Shown here: positions 28,600 to 38,308 of the stretch, one piece after another | How the letters are laid out: every line of letters starts with the position of its first letter | How positions within the stretch are numbered: the first letter of the stretch is position 1 | Source: Pseudoalteromonas sp. T1lg75 | GTDB lineage: Bacteria; Pseudomonadota; Gammaproteobacteria; Enterobacterales; Alteromonadaceae | Reading direction: 5' to 3' | Assembly: GCF_002964705.1 (NCBI RefSeq) | Contig: NZ_PQCD01000053.1 | Span: forward strand, 374,322-438,321 | Length of the DNA: 64,000 nucleotides | Made by a program: the position numbers and the translations under genes | The notes under the pieces: generated by a model | Seen by the model: only the letters and a program-made list of their open reading frames with translations | What the model was told of the DNA's origin: nothing | The model's database searches: none

Positions 28600-30076
28600 A
28601 AGACCGAGCCTGAGCTTCTGGCAAATTTGGAACATGTGTTTGGGCTTTATGGGCATACAGTTCGGCTTTGCCCTGCAAAATGCCAATGTCAGTCGTATTT
28701 TCCAAACCCTGGGTGCCGATATCGATGATATTCCCATTCTTTGGGTCGCAGCGCCTTTGACCGGCTTGATCGTACAGCCGATCATCGGCTATATGAGCGA
28801 TAAAACCTGGGGTCGCTTAGGCCGTCGTCGTCCTTACTTTTTCTATGGTGCCATAGTTACCACGGCAGCATTGTTGGTAATGCCGAACTCGCCAACTCTG
28901 TGGGTGGCAGCCGGTATGCTGTGGATTATGGATGCCTCCATTAACGTTACCATGGAGCCGTTTCGTGCTCTGGTAGGCGATAACCTACCGAATAAACAGC
29001 GCGCCCTGGGTTATTCGCTGCAAAGTTTCTTTATTGGTGTCGGTGCCGTGGTAGCTTCAAGCTTGCCCTGGATCTTGAGTAACTGGTTCGATGTCAGCAA
29101 TACAGCCGCCGCAGGGGTGATCCCAGAGTCGGTGCAATATGCCTTTTATATCGGCGGTGCCTTCTTATTGGTGTGCGTGATGTGGACCGTGTTTACCACC
29201 AAGGAATACAGTCCAGAGCAGTTGGCGGCGTTTGAAAAGAGCGAAGCGCACCTTGAGGTTGAAACACAAAAACAGGTGATTAACTTTGGTCGCACCATGA
29301 GCATCAGCGGTGTGATTGGCTTGGCAATTGTCGCTTTGGTTACCCTGATGGGCCTGGAAAAAGAGCTGTACCTGCTGGGCGCCGGGCTATTGGCCTTTGC
29401 CTTGCTCCAAGGCATTGCCCTGTGGCAACAAACCAAGCAATACACAGAGAACGGCTTTTTTGCCGTGGTGTACGATGTTTTCACCATGCCGACGGGCATG
29501 CGCCAATTGGCCTGGGTGCAGTTTTTCAGCTGGTTCTCACTCTTTGCCATGTGGATTTATACCACCGCAGCGGTAACCAGTTACCACTACGACACCCTGG
29601 ATGTGACGTCCAAGGATTATAACGACGGTGCCGACTGGGTGGGTGTGCTGTTTGCCGCCTACAATGGTTTTGCCGCCCTCGCAGCGCTTGTTATTCCAAT
29701 CATGGTTAAGCGAATGGGCATACGTTTGACCCATGCGCTGAATCTAATCTTAGGCGCGGCGGCGCTAATTAGCTTTATGTTTATTGAAGATCCCAGCTGG
29801 CTCATGTTGCCCATGGTGGGCATAGGTTTTGCGTGGGCGTCGATTCTCTCTTTACCTTACGCCATGCTATCGACCACCTTGCCGAGCGCAAAAATGGGGG
29901 TCTACATGGGTATTTTTAACTTCTTTATCGTAATTCCACAATTGCTCGCGGCCAGCGTCCTGGGTCTTATTCTCAAGCATGGGTTCGCCAATCAGCCGAT
30001 TTACGCCTTAGTGATTGGCGGCATTTCCTTTGTCCTGGGTGCCATCGCGGTTAGTCGAGTCAAATTAGTAAAATAA
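28589..30076 (+). CDS. MFS sugar transporter (maltose/maltodextrin permease type)
   Basis: Inner-membrane permease of 495 residues with about twelve hydrophobic segments. It starts with the family segment SFWQIWNMCLGFMGIQFGFAL and carries the loop motif GRLGRRRPYFF between helices 2 and 3. Similar proteins are annotated as maltose transporters in TonB-receptor sugar loci. It overlaps the upstream amylase gene by 11 bp and is followed 14 bp later by the glucoamylase gene, so the operon context fits import of maltose or maltodextrins. Confidence 0.9.
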   Translation: MNIERPSLSFWQIWNMCLGFMGIQFGFALQNANVSRIFQTLGADIDDIPILWVAAPLTGLIVQPIIGYMSDKTWGRLGRRRPYFFYGAIVTTAALLVMPNSPTLWVAAGMLWIMDASINVTMEPFRALVGDNLPNKQRALGYSLQSFFIGVGAVVASSLPWILSNWFDVSNTAAAGVIPESVQYAFYIGGAFLLVCVMWTVFTTKEYSPEQLAAFEKSEAHLEVETQKQVINFGRTMSISGVIGLAIVALVTLMGLEKELYLLGAGLLAFALLQGIALWQQTKQYTENGFFAVVYDVFTMPTGMRQLAWVQFFSWFSLFAMWIYTTAAVTSYHYDTLDVTSKDYNDGADWVGVLFAAYNGFAALAALVIPIMVKRMGIRLTHALNLILGAAALISFMFIEDPSWLMLPMVGIGFAWASILSLPYAMLSTTLPSAKMGVYMGIFNFFIVIPQLLAASVLGLILKHGFANQPIYALVIGGISFVLGAIAVSRVKLVK

Positions 30077-30090
30077 TAAGGGGACACTCA

Positions 30091-32499
30091 GTGAAAGTTT
30101 TAAACTCAATTATGGCGGCCATGTTGGTCGCAGGGCTGACGGGCTGTAACAGCGCCGAGCAACAAACAACTGCGGTTGTGGCTTCCTCCGAGGCTGCGCC
30201 GGGCGCCCCTGGCGATACGCCTTATTGGGCCTATTCGGGCAAAACCGGCATAGGCACCTCGTTTGAGGCCTATCATAACGGCCAATACAGCGAGCAGGCT
30301 GCGACCGGCCCCGTGTCTAAGGTGTGGTTCTCCCTGGCTAAAGGCATGATCACTGAAACCATGTTTGGCCTTATCCACCAGGCGCAAATTCGCGATATGC
30401 AGTTTATTGTCACCGGCGATGACTTTGTGGTCAGCGAACAAGGTGGCTTAAAAAACACGGTGGAGTACCTGGACACCGACGAGCAAGGCCGTCCGCTTTC
30501 TTTGGCCTACCGGGTAACCAGTGAAGACGAGCAGGGGCGTTTTCGTATTATCAAGGATATCTTTACCGATCCGGATGCCCAGTCGCTGATGGTGCGCGTG
30601 CGCTTTGAAGCAAACCAGCCTGGCCTAACGGCGCATGTGCAGGTTAACCCCTATGTAAACAACGATGGCTTAAACGACAGTGCCAAGGTCGCTGGTGATG
30701 CACTGCTTGCCTATAGCGAAGACAAACACTTCCTAAGCCTGCAAAGTAAACAAGGCTTAAAAGATGCTTCGGTAGGCTTTTTCGGTCAAAGTGATCGCCT
30801 AACCCAGCTAAATAAGGAAAATACCTTTTCACGTTACACCAGCACCGGCGAGCAAACTGGTAACGTCACCCTGAGTGCAACCCTGGGCGACATTAAGGAC
30901 GGTGCCGAGTTTGACTTGGTATTGAGCTATGGCAGCACGGAGCAAGGCGCGTTGGCCGAGGGGCAAAAAACCCTGAGCCGAGGCTATGACACAGTATTGG
31001 CGCATTACAACGGCGAAGGCGACTTTATCGGTTGGCAGGACTATCTGCAAAGCCTGACTATCACGGACTTATACCCATCCACAAAGGATGGCGGCAAGCT
31101 GCTTAACACCAGTGCCCTGGTACTCAAAGCGCAGGAAGATAAGACGCACGCCGGTGCACTGATTGCGTCATTGTCGAACCCCTGGGGCGATACGGTGAAA
31201 GCGGAGCAGGGCCACACAGGTTATAAGGCGGTGTGGGTGCGTGATTTCTATCAGGTTGCCATGGCGTTTTTGGCCATGGGCGATAGCGATACCGCCAAGG
31301 CTGCATTCAACTACTTGCCTAAGGTTCAGGTGCGTGAGAACACGCCCGGCAATCAGGGCGACAGTGGTTGGTTTTTACAAAAGACCCATGTTGATGGTGA
31401 GTTGGAATGGGTGGGTGTCCAGCTGGATCAAACCGCCATGCCTATTATGCTGGCGTGGAAACTTTACCAGGGTGAGGTACTCACCAAGGAAGAATTGAGC
31501 ACCTGGTATACCCAGATGCTTAAACCCGCCGCCGATTTCCTTGTCGACGGTGGTTTGGCCAAAATTCTTTGGAATGATACCCAGATCACTCCTCCGCTGA
31601 CGCAGCAAGAGCGCTGGGAAGAGCAGGCTGGATACTCGCCTTCGACCACGGCAGCAGTGATTGCCGGCCTTATTAGCGCTGGCGAAATTGCCAAGCTAAG
31701 CGGCGATGAGAAGAATGCCGCACGTTACCTGGCGACGGCCAAACAATATAACCAGGATGTTGAAGCCCTGATGTTTACTACTAAAGGGACACTTAAAGGC
31801 GATGGCGTCGATGGCCGTTATTTTGTCCGTATTGCCCAGGATCTGGATGCTAACGCCGACACTAAACTGGCCGCCAACAATGGCCGTCAGGGCATGGATA
31901 AAAAGCAAATCCTCGATGGTGGTTTCCTGGAGCTGGTGCGTTATGGCGTACGCGCCGCAAGCAGTGACTCGGTACTCGAATCTCTGCCAGAGTACGATGA
32001 TCAATCCTTGGCGGAAAACCTGCGCGTTAAATACACCTTTACCGACGCTCAGGGCGAGGCCTTTCCGGGCTGGCGCCGTTACGGTAACGATGGCTATGGT
32101 GAGGATGAAAAACGCGGAACCAACTACGCCGAGGGCGGAGTGAATACCGACGGTCAGCGCGGTCGCGTGTGGCCTTTCTTTACCGGCGAGCGCGGTCATT
32201 ATGAAATTGCCGCGGCACAATCGCTAACAGGTGATGCGGCAGCGCAGAAGTACGCCGATATCCAACACACATACGTGCGTGGCATGGAAGGTTTTGCCAA
32301 TAAGGGCATGATGCTACCCGAGCAGGTGTGGGATGGCGTTGGCGTCAACCCCTTTGGCTATGAATTAGGGCAGGGCACTAACTCGGCTACACCACTGGCC
32401 TGGACCCATGCAGAATATGTGAAACTGCTGCGCTCGCTAAGCGATAAACGGGTGTGGGATCACTATCCGCTGGTGGAGCAAAAACTTAAGCAAGATTAA
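30091..32499 (+). CDS. GH15 glucan 1,4-alpha-glucosidase (glucoamylase) lipoprotein
   Basis: Lipoprotein of 802 residues (lipobox LTGC). An N-terminal beta-sandwich domain is followed by an (alpha/alpha)6 catalytic domain. GH15 features are the substrate-site segment VWVRDFYQ, the putative general acid in RWEEQAGYSPST, GERGHYE, and the putative base in LPEQVWDG. It would release glucose from the non-reducing ends of maltodextrins outside the cytoplasm. The start is GTG at 30091 with an AAGGGG ribosome site. It is last in the amylase-permease-glucoamylase operon and is followed by a terminator. Confidence 0.9.
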   Translation: MKVLNSIMAAMLVAGLTGCNSAEQQTTAVVASSEAAPGAPGDTPYWAYSGKTGIGTSFEAYHNGQYSEQAATGPVSKVWFSLAKGMITETMFGLIHQAQIRDMQFIVTGDDFVVSEQGGLKNTVEYLDTDEQGRPLSLAYRVTSEDEQGRFRIIKDIFTDPDAQSLMVRVRFEANQPGLTAHVQVNPYVNNDGLNDSAKVAGDALLAYSEDKHFLSLQSKQGLKDASVGFFGQSDRLTQLNKENTFSRYTSTGEQTGNVTLSATLGDIKDGAEFDLVLSYGSTEQGALAEGQKTLSRGYDTVLAHYNGEGDFIGWQDYLQSLTITDLYPSTKDGGKLLNTSALVLKAQEDKTHAGALIASLSNPWGDTVKAEQGHTGYKAVWVRDFYQVAMAFLAMGDSDTAKAAFNYLPKVQVRENTPGNQGDSGWFLQKTHVDGELEWVGVQLDQTAMPIMLAWKLYQGEVLTKEELSTWYTQMLKPAADFLVDGGLAKILWNDTQITPPLTQQERWEEQAGYSPSTTAAVIAGLISAGEIAKLSGDEKNAARYLATAKQYNQDVEALMFTTKGTLKGDGVDGRYFVRIAQDLDANADTKLAANNGRQGMDKKQILDGGFLELVRYGVRAASSDSVLESLPEYDDQSLAENLRVKYTFTDAQGEAFPGWRRYGNDGYGEDEKRGTNYAEGGVNTDGQRGRVWPFFTGERGHYEIAAAQSLTGDAAAQKYADIQHTYVRGMEGFANKGMMLPEQVWDGVGVNPFGYELGQGTNSATPLAWTHAEYVKLLRSLSDKRVWDHYPLVEQKLKQD

Positions 32500-32521
32500 T
32501 AGGGCTGCGACCAATTAGGCT

Positions 32522-32555
32522 AAAAAAAGCCGCCTATATTTTTAGGCGGCTTTTT
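32522..32555. terminator. Terminator after the glucoamylase gene
   Basis: AAAAAAGCCGCCTA pairs with TAGGCGGCTTTTT. A and T tracts on either side make it usable in both directions; the gene on the other strand ends at 32569. Confidence 0.9.
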
Positions 32556-32568
32556 AGTGTGGAGTCGT

Positions 32569-33933
32569 TTAAAACTGTGTCGGTATTAGGTTAGACAAGG
32601 CTGATTGTGAGTAATTAAGATCATTTACTGTCAATTGAACTGTCTTTGTTTTAGCTCGCGCATATTCAGGGTCATTAAAGGTACTGAGTTGTCTAGTCGG
32701 ACGTCGCCTCATATAATCTTCGTAGCCGGCTATGCCACCCCAATCTCGAGCAGTTACGGACAAACTTAGTGAATTCACTTTAGACTCAAGTGCTGACTCA
32801 TCTATAAACTCAGCAAGGTTTAAATTTTCGATATTTACACTTGTGCCGCTTGGAGGCGCAAAAATACTCCACGCAAGAAGTGGACGATTATTGTAAGAAG
32901 CTTCCATGCCAATGAAAATGAAAGCGTAGTCTACTCCGCTTTCGGCTATATCATAATCTTGACCGTCAAGCGTCAGTACAGAGGCCAGGTCATCTACACT
33001 CAGAGCTATGGGAGGTAAATCAAATGTTTGATTTACCTCTTTTGTTCTGACAGTTGATGAGGTGAATATGTATCCATCACCGGTTGAATTGTCTAAATTC
33101 TCATATTCGTAAGCAGTAATGCTGTGATTTTCGATGCTCTCATGGGTGAAAGCGTAGACATCGTTTGAGCCGTTAAATGCATAATTGTACAAGTGGTTTC
33201 CGTTATCCACGATAGCAGAGACTTGTTTGTAGGACATATAAGAATTGATGACAACAGGGGTGCCGATAAGCTCCGCTGCAACCTCTGTTGTGCCACCGTC
33301 ATTGAGGTCGGCGAATAAAGCGCCATACGCTTGCTCAGGCGAGCTAAACTGATTCACCACAGAAAGCTGCGGCCATTGCTCGGAACCACTTTGTTTACAC
33401 TGAGTAACTGCTTGATACGTTACTGAACCAGTCCCTTTCAGGTAGGTGTCGAACATTGCGCCACGCAACATGCTTCTTTCTACCTAGCTGTTAACGCGTG
33501 CGGGGACGTCTACTTGTACATTGCTTGTCCTACATTCACATGCGCTGGAATCACCCGTTTGGAAAGCGTTTTTTCCTAGATCAATCACAGGGTGGTCAAC
33601 AAAGGTGAGCAAATCTACGGGCGTAATACCATCGATTTTCTCTTGTACTAGCCTGACTAAAGAAAATGTTTCAGAGCCATTCGTGGTTGGGTAGCTAATG
33701 ACGCCATTATCATCGGCATAAACCGTGGCTTTATTGGAATAATCGGCATTATGTATGATCAGGGCTGCATCCCTGTCCGGGGTTTCGTTGCCACAGGCGT
33801 CCCTGTACACAGCGGTAATGGTTAACGTTTTACCGCTGGGCTCAGGAGTTTTTGTTGAGCTAGAATCGCCTGAGCCACCACAACCGGCTAACACGGCAAT
33901 GCTTAATGCACTTAGGATAAAGCTGCGATACAT
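32569..33933 (-). pseudogene. Lipoprotein of unknown function interrupted by an in-frame TAG
   Basis: One continuous frame of 454 codons is split by a single TAG (complement of 33484-33486). The upstream part (149 residues) has a signal peptide with lipobox LAGC and a beta-rich domain (TITAVYRDACGNETP) like carboxypeptidase-regulatory or Ig-like folds. The downstream part (about 300 residues, SVTYQAVTQCKQSG onward) has no upstream signal of its own. The two halves are in the same frame with no other damage, so this looks like one gene with a recent nonsense mutation, a sequence error or readthrough. The region is visibly AT-richer than its neighbours. I do not recognise the family. Confidence 0.75.
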
Positions 33934-34186
33934 CGGACAAGTTCCTTCTTTTTTTGTTATTGACTAAGAGGGTCATTTTCATAATAGCCCTAGATTTATT
34001 ATTGTAAATAAAACAGGCAGTTAATTAACATATGTATCAAAGTGTGCTTTATAATCCTGCTAGTATTCTTCGTTGTTTACTCTTTAGCTCTTAAGTTGCG
34101 GTCTTTAAACTAGGCGTAATGAATTTACCTGGTGTAAGCTGGCGTAGATATAAACGAGAGGAACCAGGTTTACTCGAGGTAATGGT

Positions 34187-34651
34187 GTGGAAATAAGAAA
34201 TGGGACCTACACCCTGTATAATAATACCCATATGCTGGTCAGGGAGTATTATGGGCATGGCATATCAGACCCTGAAATAGACAAGATGAGAGAAATCTCC
34301 TATGCAAAAAAGTTAGGTTATATCAGAGGGTTTACACTGGAAGAGAAGGAAGACCGCTATTGTAAAAGTATCAAAATTGCAGATATGAGCAATGCTTATG
34401 AAGTAGAAACAAGAGGGCGTTACAAGGGGCAAGAGTTTATCATTTGCGGATATCGTTCTCTTTCCAAAGCATTTGGTTTAATAACCCATGATGAACAGCT
34501 TGCATCGAGACTAGGATTTATAAGCCTATCAGATGGCTTTATATTAGAGGTCGATGCCGCCGATGTGGATGAGATATGGGAGATAAGAGGCAAAAGTAAA
34601 CTCGGTTTACCCTTGCCGCAAGGGCTAAAAGCAAAGGTTATTATCCTTTAA
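34187..34651 (+). CDS. Hypothetical protein
   Basis: A 154-residue soluble protein without signal peptide or membrane segment. The GTG start has a GAGGT ribosome site six bases upstream. A possible promoter (TTAACA, 19 bp, TATAAT at 34050-34055) lies about 130 bp upstream. It is AT-rich, with many AGA and ATA codons, unlike the sugar genes on both sides, which suggests acquisition. I recognise no domain; size and isolation would suit an immunity- or accessory-type protein, but nothing in the sequence demonstrates that. Confidence 0.6.
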   Translation: MEIRNGTYTLYNNTHMLVREYYGHGISDPEIDKMREISYAKKLGYIRGFTLEEKEDRYCKSIKIADMSNAYEVETRGRYKGQEFIICGYRSLSKAFGLITHDEQLASRLGFISLSDGFILEVDAADVDEIWEIRGKSKLGLPLPQGLKAKVIIL

Positions 34652-34683
34652 CTATGCGTTTCTTTTAGACAAAACCGCATAAC

Positions 34684-35721
34684 CTACTTGCTTGACTGCC
34701 TGACGATTAATTGCGGCGGCAGCACGCTGCTGGCAACATCTACCTCTTGATCGGCAATCAGGTTAAGTAAATTAGCCACCAACATTTGTCCTGCCAAGGT
34801 GGTGTTTTGCTGAATTGTAGACAGTGGCGGGGTGCAAAAACGAGCCACCGCCAGGTCGTCAAAACCGACCACAGAAACATCGTGAGGCACCCTGAGCCCC
34901 GCCTCTTGCAGCGCGCGAATGGCACCAATGGCGATTAAATCGCTGGCGCCGAACAGGGCGGTGAATTTAATGTTATTGGCCAGCAAAGACTTGGTTGCCT
35001 GATAGCCTGATTCCTCGGTGGAAATGGCGGTGGCAATTTTGCGCTCACTCACATGCACGCCATGGGCTTTTAGGCGCTCGGCAAAGCCATTAAAGCGGGC
35101 GCTGAATTCCGGGCTATGATGCGACGTATCGCCAATAAAGGCGCAGTCGGTCCGCCCTAATTCAATAAAGTGTTCGGCCACCAGGGTGCCACCGCGACTG
35201 TTATCGCAACTCACGGTTAATTCCGGACGCCCCTCAACATTGGCACCCCAGCAGACAAATTTGGTGTTGCTCTCAAGCAGGCGGTCAAACTTGCTTTGAT
35301 AATCAATATAGTCGCCATAGCCGAGCAGGATAATGCCATCGGCGCGGTGACTTTCGGCATAATCGGCGTGCCAATCGTTGCTACTGGATTGAAATGAAAC
35401 CAATAGATCATATCCGGCCTTGGCGCAGGCGCGAGTAATGGAGCCGAGCATGGACAAGAAGAAGGGATTGATTTGCGACTCGTCTGACGTCGGGTCTTCG
35501 AACAGCAGCACGGCCAGGGTCGAGCTTTGTTGCGCCCTTAGGTTGCTAGCGTTTTTGTCGACCTTGTAGTTGAGCTTACGCGCCACCTCGACCACCCGGC
35601 GGCGGGTTTCTTCATTGACCAGGGGACTGCCGCGCAGTGCCCGAGAGACCGTTGATTGCGATACCCCTGCATAGTGGGCGATATCGAAAGAGGTGGCTTT
35701 GCCTTTCATGTACTTCCTCAT
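34684..35721 (-). CDS. LacI-family transcriptional regulator 1
   Basis: Regulator of 345 residues with an N-terminal helix-turn-helix (ATSFDIAHYAGVSQSTVSRAL) and hinge, then a periplasmic-binding-protein-like sensor domain (about 65-345). It is divergent from glk, and the intergenic region holds a TGACACCGGTGTCA palindrome. I infer that this protein binds that motif and controls glk and edd in response to a sugar or sugar phosphate, with autoregulation. The alternative is that the second LacI protein at 37147 does so; sequence alone cannot decide. Confidence 0.9.
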   Translation of the reverse strand: MRKYMKGKATSFDIAHYAGVSQSTVSRALRGSPLVNEETRRRVVEVARKLNYKVDKNASNLRAQQSSTLAVLLFEDPTSDESQINPFFLSMLGSITRACAKAGYDLLVSFQSSSNDWHADYAESHRADGIILLGYGDYIDYQSKFDRLLESNTKFVCWGANVEGRPELTVSCDNSRGGTLVAEHFIELGRTDCAFIGDTSHHSPEFSARFNGFAERLKAHGVHVSERKIATAISTEESGYQATKSLLANNIKFTALFGASDLIAIGAIRALQEAGLRVPHDVSVVGFDDLAVARFCTPPLSTIQQNTTLAGQMLVANLLNLIADQEVDVASSVLPPQLIVRQSSK

Positions 35722-35832
35722 GGGTTGGTAACCAACCCAGTTAAAACTGATAGTTGTGCGTTCAGCACGCAGCCTACGGATTTAATAGGGGGCGCATTTT
35801 GCATTATTTTTCCGGCGAACTGAAAATTTTTA

Positions 35833-35862
35833 TTGATCCTCATCTGACACCGGTGTCATAAT
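35833..35862 (+). promoter_or_regulatory. Predicted glk promoter with LacI-type operator in the spacer
   Basis: -35 TTGATC (35833-35838) and -10 CATAAT (35857-35862) are 18 bp apart, and the spacer contains the perfect palindrome TGACACCGGTGTCA (35845-35858). This is classic repressor placement. The same palindrome occurs twice before edd. Confidence 0.7.
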
Positions 35863-35900
35863 GTTGGCGTTTTATCATTTTGTTGTCACAAAACGGTTTG

Positions 35901-35929
35901 GCTGCCCGCTGCCCGGGCAGCACTTTTTT
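35901..35929 (+). terminator. Terminator-like hairpin in the glk leader
   Basis: GCTGCCCG pairs with CGGGCAGC across a 5-base loop and is followed three bases later by six T. It lies about 30-60 bases after the predicted glk transcription start and 140 bases before the glk ATG, so it could act as an attenuator. No competing antiterminator is obvious. Confidence 0.6.
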
Positions 35930-35970
35930 CAGTAGCGCGAAAAAAGAACTGCTAACATAAACTTAATAAG

Positions 35971-36047
35971 TTTATACCAAGTAAGTCAATGGTGGGTACA
36001 AGCTATGTCACTGGATAACCCCAGACGACCCCAAGACTTGGTATAAA
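35971..36047. repeat. Inverted-repeat element bounded by TTTATACCAAGT/ACTTGGTATAAA
   Basis: Perfect 12-bp terminal inverted repeats enclose 53 bp of non-coding sequence directly before glk. A similar element with ATACCAATTCT/AGAATTGGTAT ends lies before edd at 38459-38514. They look like small intergenic repeats whose transcripts fold into a long hairpin. Confidence 0.7.
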
Positions 36048-36066
36048 TTAAAAAAGAGAAACGACA

Positions 36067-37128
36067 ATGAGCTCATCAGGTCCACAGGCAGGTAGCAAGG
36101 TGGCTTTTGCACCTATTTTAGTCGCCGATATTGGCGGCACGAACGCCCGTTTTGCGTTAATTACCGATTATTGCAGTAGCAGTAACGCTTTCGCTATCGA
36201 TCACCAGCACACCTTTCCAAGCTGCGAATTTAAATCTTTCGAAGATGCGGTCGATGCCTATTTATCTCAGGTTAACGCCATCAGCATTACCCGAGCCTGT
36301 CTTGCCGTAGCCGGTCCGGTTAAGGGCGAAGAGGTCACCCTCACAAACCTGGGTTGGCAATTTAACGTCAACCAGCTCAAGGCGCGTTTTGGTTTTGCCA
36401 ATTTACAGGTGATCAATGATTTCGCCGCTTTTGCTTATGCCGCCCCTTACTTGAATGAACGCGATAATATCTGCGTGAAACAGGGCATTGCCCAGGCGCA
36501 TGCCAATATCGCCGTGTTCGGCCCTGGCACCGGTTTTGGCGCCGCTTGCCTGGTGCGCTCGCAAGGTCAACAGGCAGTCATGAGTTGTGAAGCGGGGCAC
36601 ATCAGTTTGGCTCCGGTCACCGAACTGGATCGTCAGCTGCATAATGTACTGCGTGAAGATCTGCAGCATGTGTCGGTGGAAAATGTTTTTGCCGGCCCGG
36701 GTATTGCCCGTTTATACCGAGCCATGGCCAAGGTGCATGGAAAGCAGGTGGAAGATATCGATGCGGCGCAGATAGCGGCATTGGCAGAAAATAAACAATG
36801 CATGATTGCCGATCGCACCTTGAACCATTTTTGTGATTGGCTCGGCAGCGTTGCCGGCGATATTGCTTTAAGTTTTGGTGCCCTAGGCGGAGTGTTTATC
36901 GGCGGTGGCATTTTACCTCGAATGCAACAGCGCCTGCTAAATAGCAGATTTAATGAACGATTTATTGCTAAAGGGGTGATGTCGCAGTATAACAGTCAAA
37001 TCCCTGTGACCTTGGTATGCCAAGAACATATCCCCTTTATTGGGGCCGCCGCCTGTATCCATCAGGGTTACCAATCGGGTTCCCAAATGGGGTCCCCGAT
37101 GGGTTCCCCAACCGGGCAAGGCGATTAA
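36067..37128 (+). CDS. glk: Glucokinase
   Basis: Glucokinase of the bacterial Glk type, 353 residues, making glucose-6-phosphate from ATP and glucose in the cytoplasm. The phosphate-binding motif is DIGGTNARF near residue 24. VINDFAAFAYA and GPGTGFGAACL mark the sugar and ATP sites, and GGVFIGGGILP follows near the C-terminus. A Gly-Ser-Pro-rich tail (SQMGSPMGSP) is additional. It lies in an operon-like order with the second LacI gene 18 bp downstream. It would feed glucose from maltodextrin breakdown into the Entner-Doudoroff genes downstream. Confidence 0.92.
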   Translation: MSSSGPQAGSKVAFAPILVADIGGTNARFALITDYCSSSNAFAIDHQHTFPSCEFKSFEDAVDAYLSQVNAISITRACLAVAGPVKGEEVTLTNLGWQFNVNQLKARFGFANLQVINDFAAFAYAAPYLNERDNICVKQGIAQAHANIAVFGPGTGFGAACLVRSQGQQAVMSCEAGHISLAPVTELDRQLHNVLREDLQHVSVENVFAGPGIARLYRAMAKVHGKQVEDIDAAQIAALAENKQCMIADRTLNHFCDWLGSVAGDIALSFGALGGVFIGGGILPRMQQRLLNSRFNERFIAKGVMSQYNSQIPVTLVCQEHIPFIGAAACIHQGYQSGSQMGSPMGSPTGQGD

Positions 37129-37146
37129 GGAAGATACTAGTCAACG

Positions 37147-38184
37147 ATGAAAAAGATAACTATAAACAGTGTTGCTAGCTATGCTGGTGTATCGAAAAAG
37201 ACCGTCTCCCGGGTGCTTAATAACGAGCCCAATGTCAGTGACGTAACCCGGGAAAAGGTGCTAAAGGCATTTAAAGAGCTCGACTATACACCGAACCCTA
37301 TTGCCCGCGGACTGGCCCGTAATCGCAGCTTTATTATTGCCTGCCTGTATGATAACCCGTCCAAGAGTTATATCACCCGCTTACAAAGCGGAGCCTTGGC
37401 GGCCTGTCATCAGCATGGTTTCAATTTGTTGATCCACCCTTGTGAACTGCGTGGCCAGGCGTTGCTCGATAATATAGAACAGTTATTGCAAACCTCGCGA
37501 CTTGACGGTTTGGTGTTAACACCACCGTTTTCCGATCATGGCGAATTAGTGGCATTTTTGCGCCAGAAAAAGGTGCCCTTTGCCCGTGTTGCGTCAGTGA
37601 AACTCGATGATGATTCGGTTTCGGTGCGCAGCAATGATGAGCAGGGCGCGTTTGAGATAACCGAGCTGCTTATTAAGCTTGGCCATAAAGACATCGCCTT
37701 TATCAAGGGTCACCCGGATCACAGTGCCACCGAGCAGCGCTTTAATGGCTATCGCCGAGCCCTGGCTCAACATGGTATCGAGTATCAGGAGCGGCTTGTG
37801 GAGGAGGGGAACTTCTCCTATCACTCCGGTGCCGACAGTGCCGAAACCATTTTGCATTTAAACCCAAGACCGACAGCCGTGTTTGCGTCGAACGACTACA
37901 TGGCGGCGGCGGTGCTCAAGGCGGCCACGCAGATGAACTTAAAGGTGCCCGACGACATTGCCATTGCCGGTTTTGACAATGCCCCGATTGCGCGCCATAT
38001 CTGGCCGGGGCTGACCACCATAGCCCAGCCGGTAGAAGAAATGACAAGGTTGGCGGTTGAGCACCTTATTGAGCAGATCAATCAGGGTGACAACGGTGAT
38101 GAGGAGCAGCAAAAAGAGCCACTGCAGATCACCTTGGAAGCCAAACTGATTTGTCGTGAGTCTACCGCAGCGCCGAAATCCTAA
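37147..38184 (+). CDS. LacI-family transcriptional regulator 2
   Basis: Regulator of 345 residues. The helix-turn-helix INSVASYAGVSKKTVSRVLNN is at the N-terminus, followed by a LacI-type effector domain (VFASNDYMAAAVLKAA, IAIAGFDNAPIARHIWPG). It starts 18 bp after glk and is probably cotranscribed. Proteins of this subtype (N-terminal segment FIIACLYDNPSKSYI) often accompany TonB-receptor/GH13 loci, so I suspect it reads the ATACGTATGCA operators at 21.7-26.7 kb, but this is inference. Confidence 0.9.
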   Translation: MKKITINSVASYAGVSKKTVSRVLNNEPNVSDVTREKVLKAFKELDYTPNPIARGLARNRSFIIACLYDNPSKSYITRLQSGALAACHQHGFNLLIHPCELRGQALLDNIEQLLQTSRLDGLVLTPPFSDHGELVAFLRQKKVPFARVASVKLDDDSVSVRSNDEQGAFEITELLIKLGHKDIAFIKGHPDHSATEQRFNGYRRALAQHGIEYQERLVEEGNFSYHSGADSAETILHLNPRPTAVFASNDYMAAAVLKAATQMNLKVPDDIAIAGFDNAPIARHIWPGLTTIAQPVEEMTRLAVEHLIEQINQGDNGDEEQQKEPLQITLEAKLICRESTAAPKS

Positions 38185-38211
38185 CGATTTAATCCCAATT
38201 GCACGGAAATT

Positions 38212-38250
38212 AAAAACCAACACCCGGGTTAACCCAGGTGTTGGTTTTTT
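38212..38250 (+). terminator. Terminator after the second LacI-type gene
   Basis: AAAACCAACACCCGGGTT pairs with AACCCAGGTGTTGGTTTT, a long stem followed by T residues, separating the glk-lacI unit from edd. Confidence 0.9.
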
Positions 38251-38308
38251 GTTTTCTGCGTTCAATTACTCGCAACATAGATTTTTTAGACTAAATTTAC
38301 AAGGAGGG

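Noticed and set aside
31696..32220. 174-residue minus-strand reading frame in the glucoamylase gene
   Set aside because: Complement of the conserved GH15 catalytic region; no start signals.
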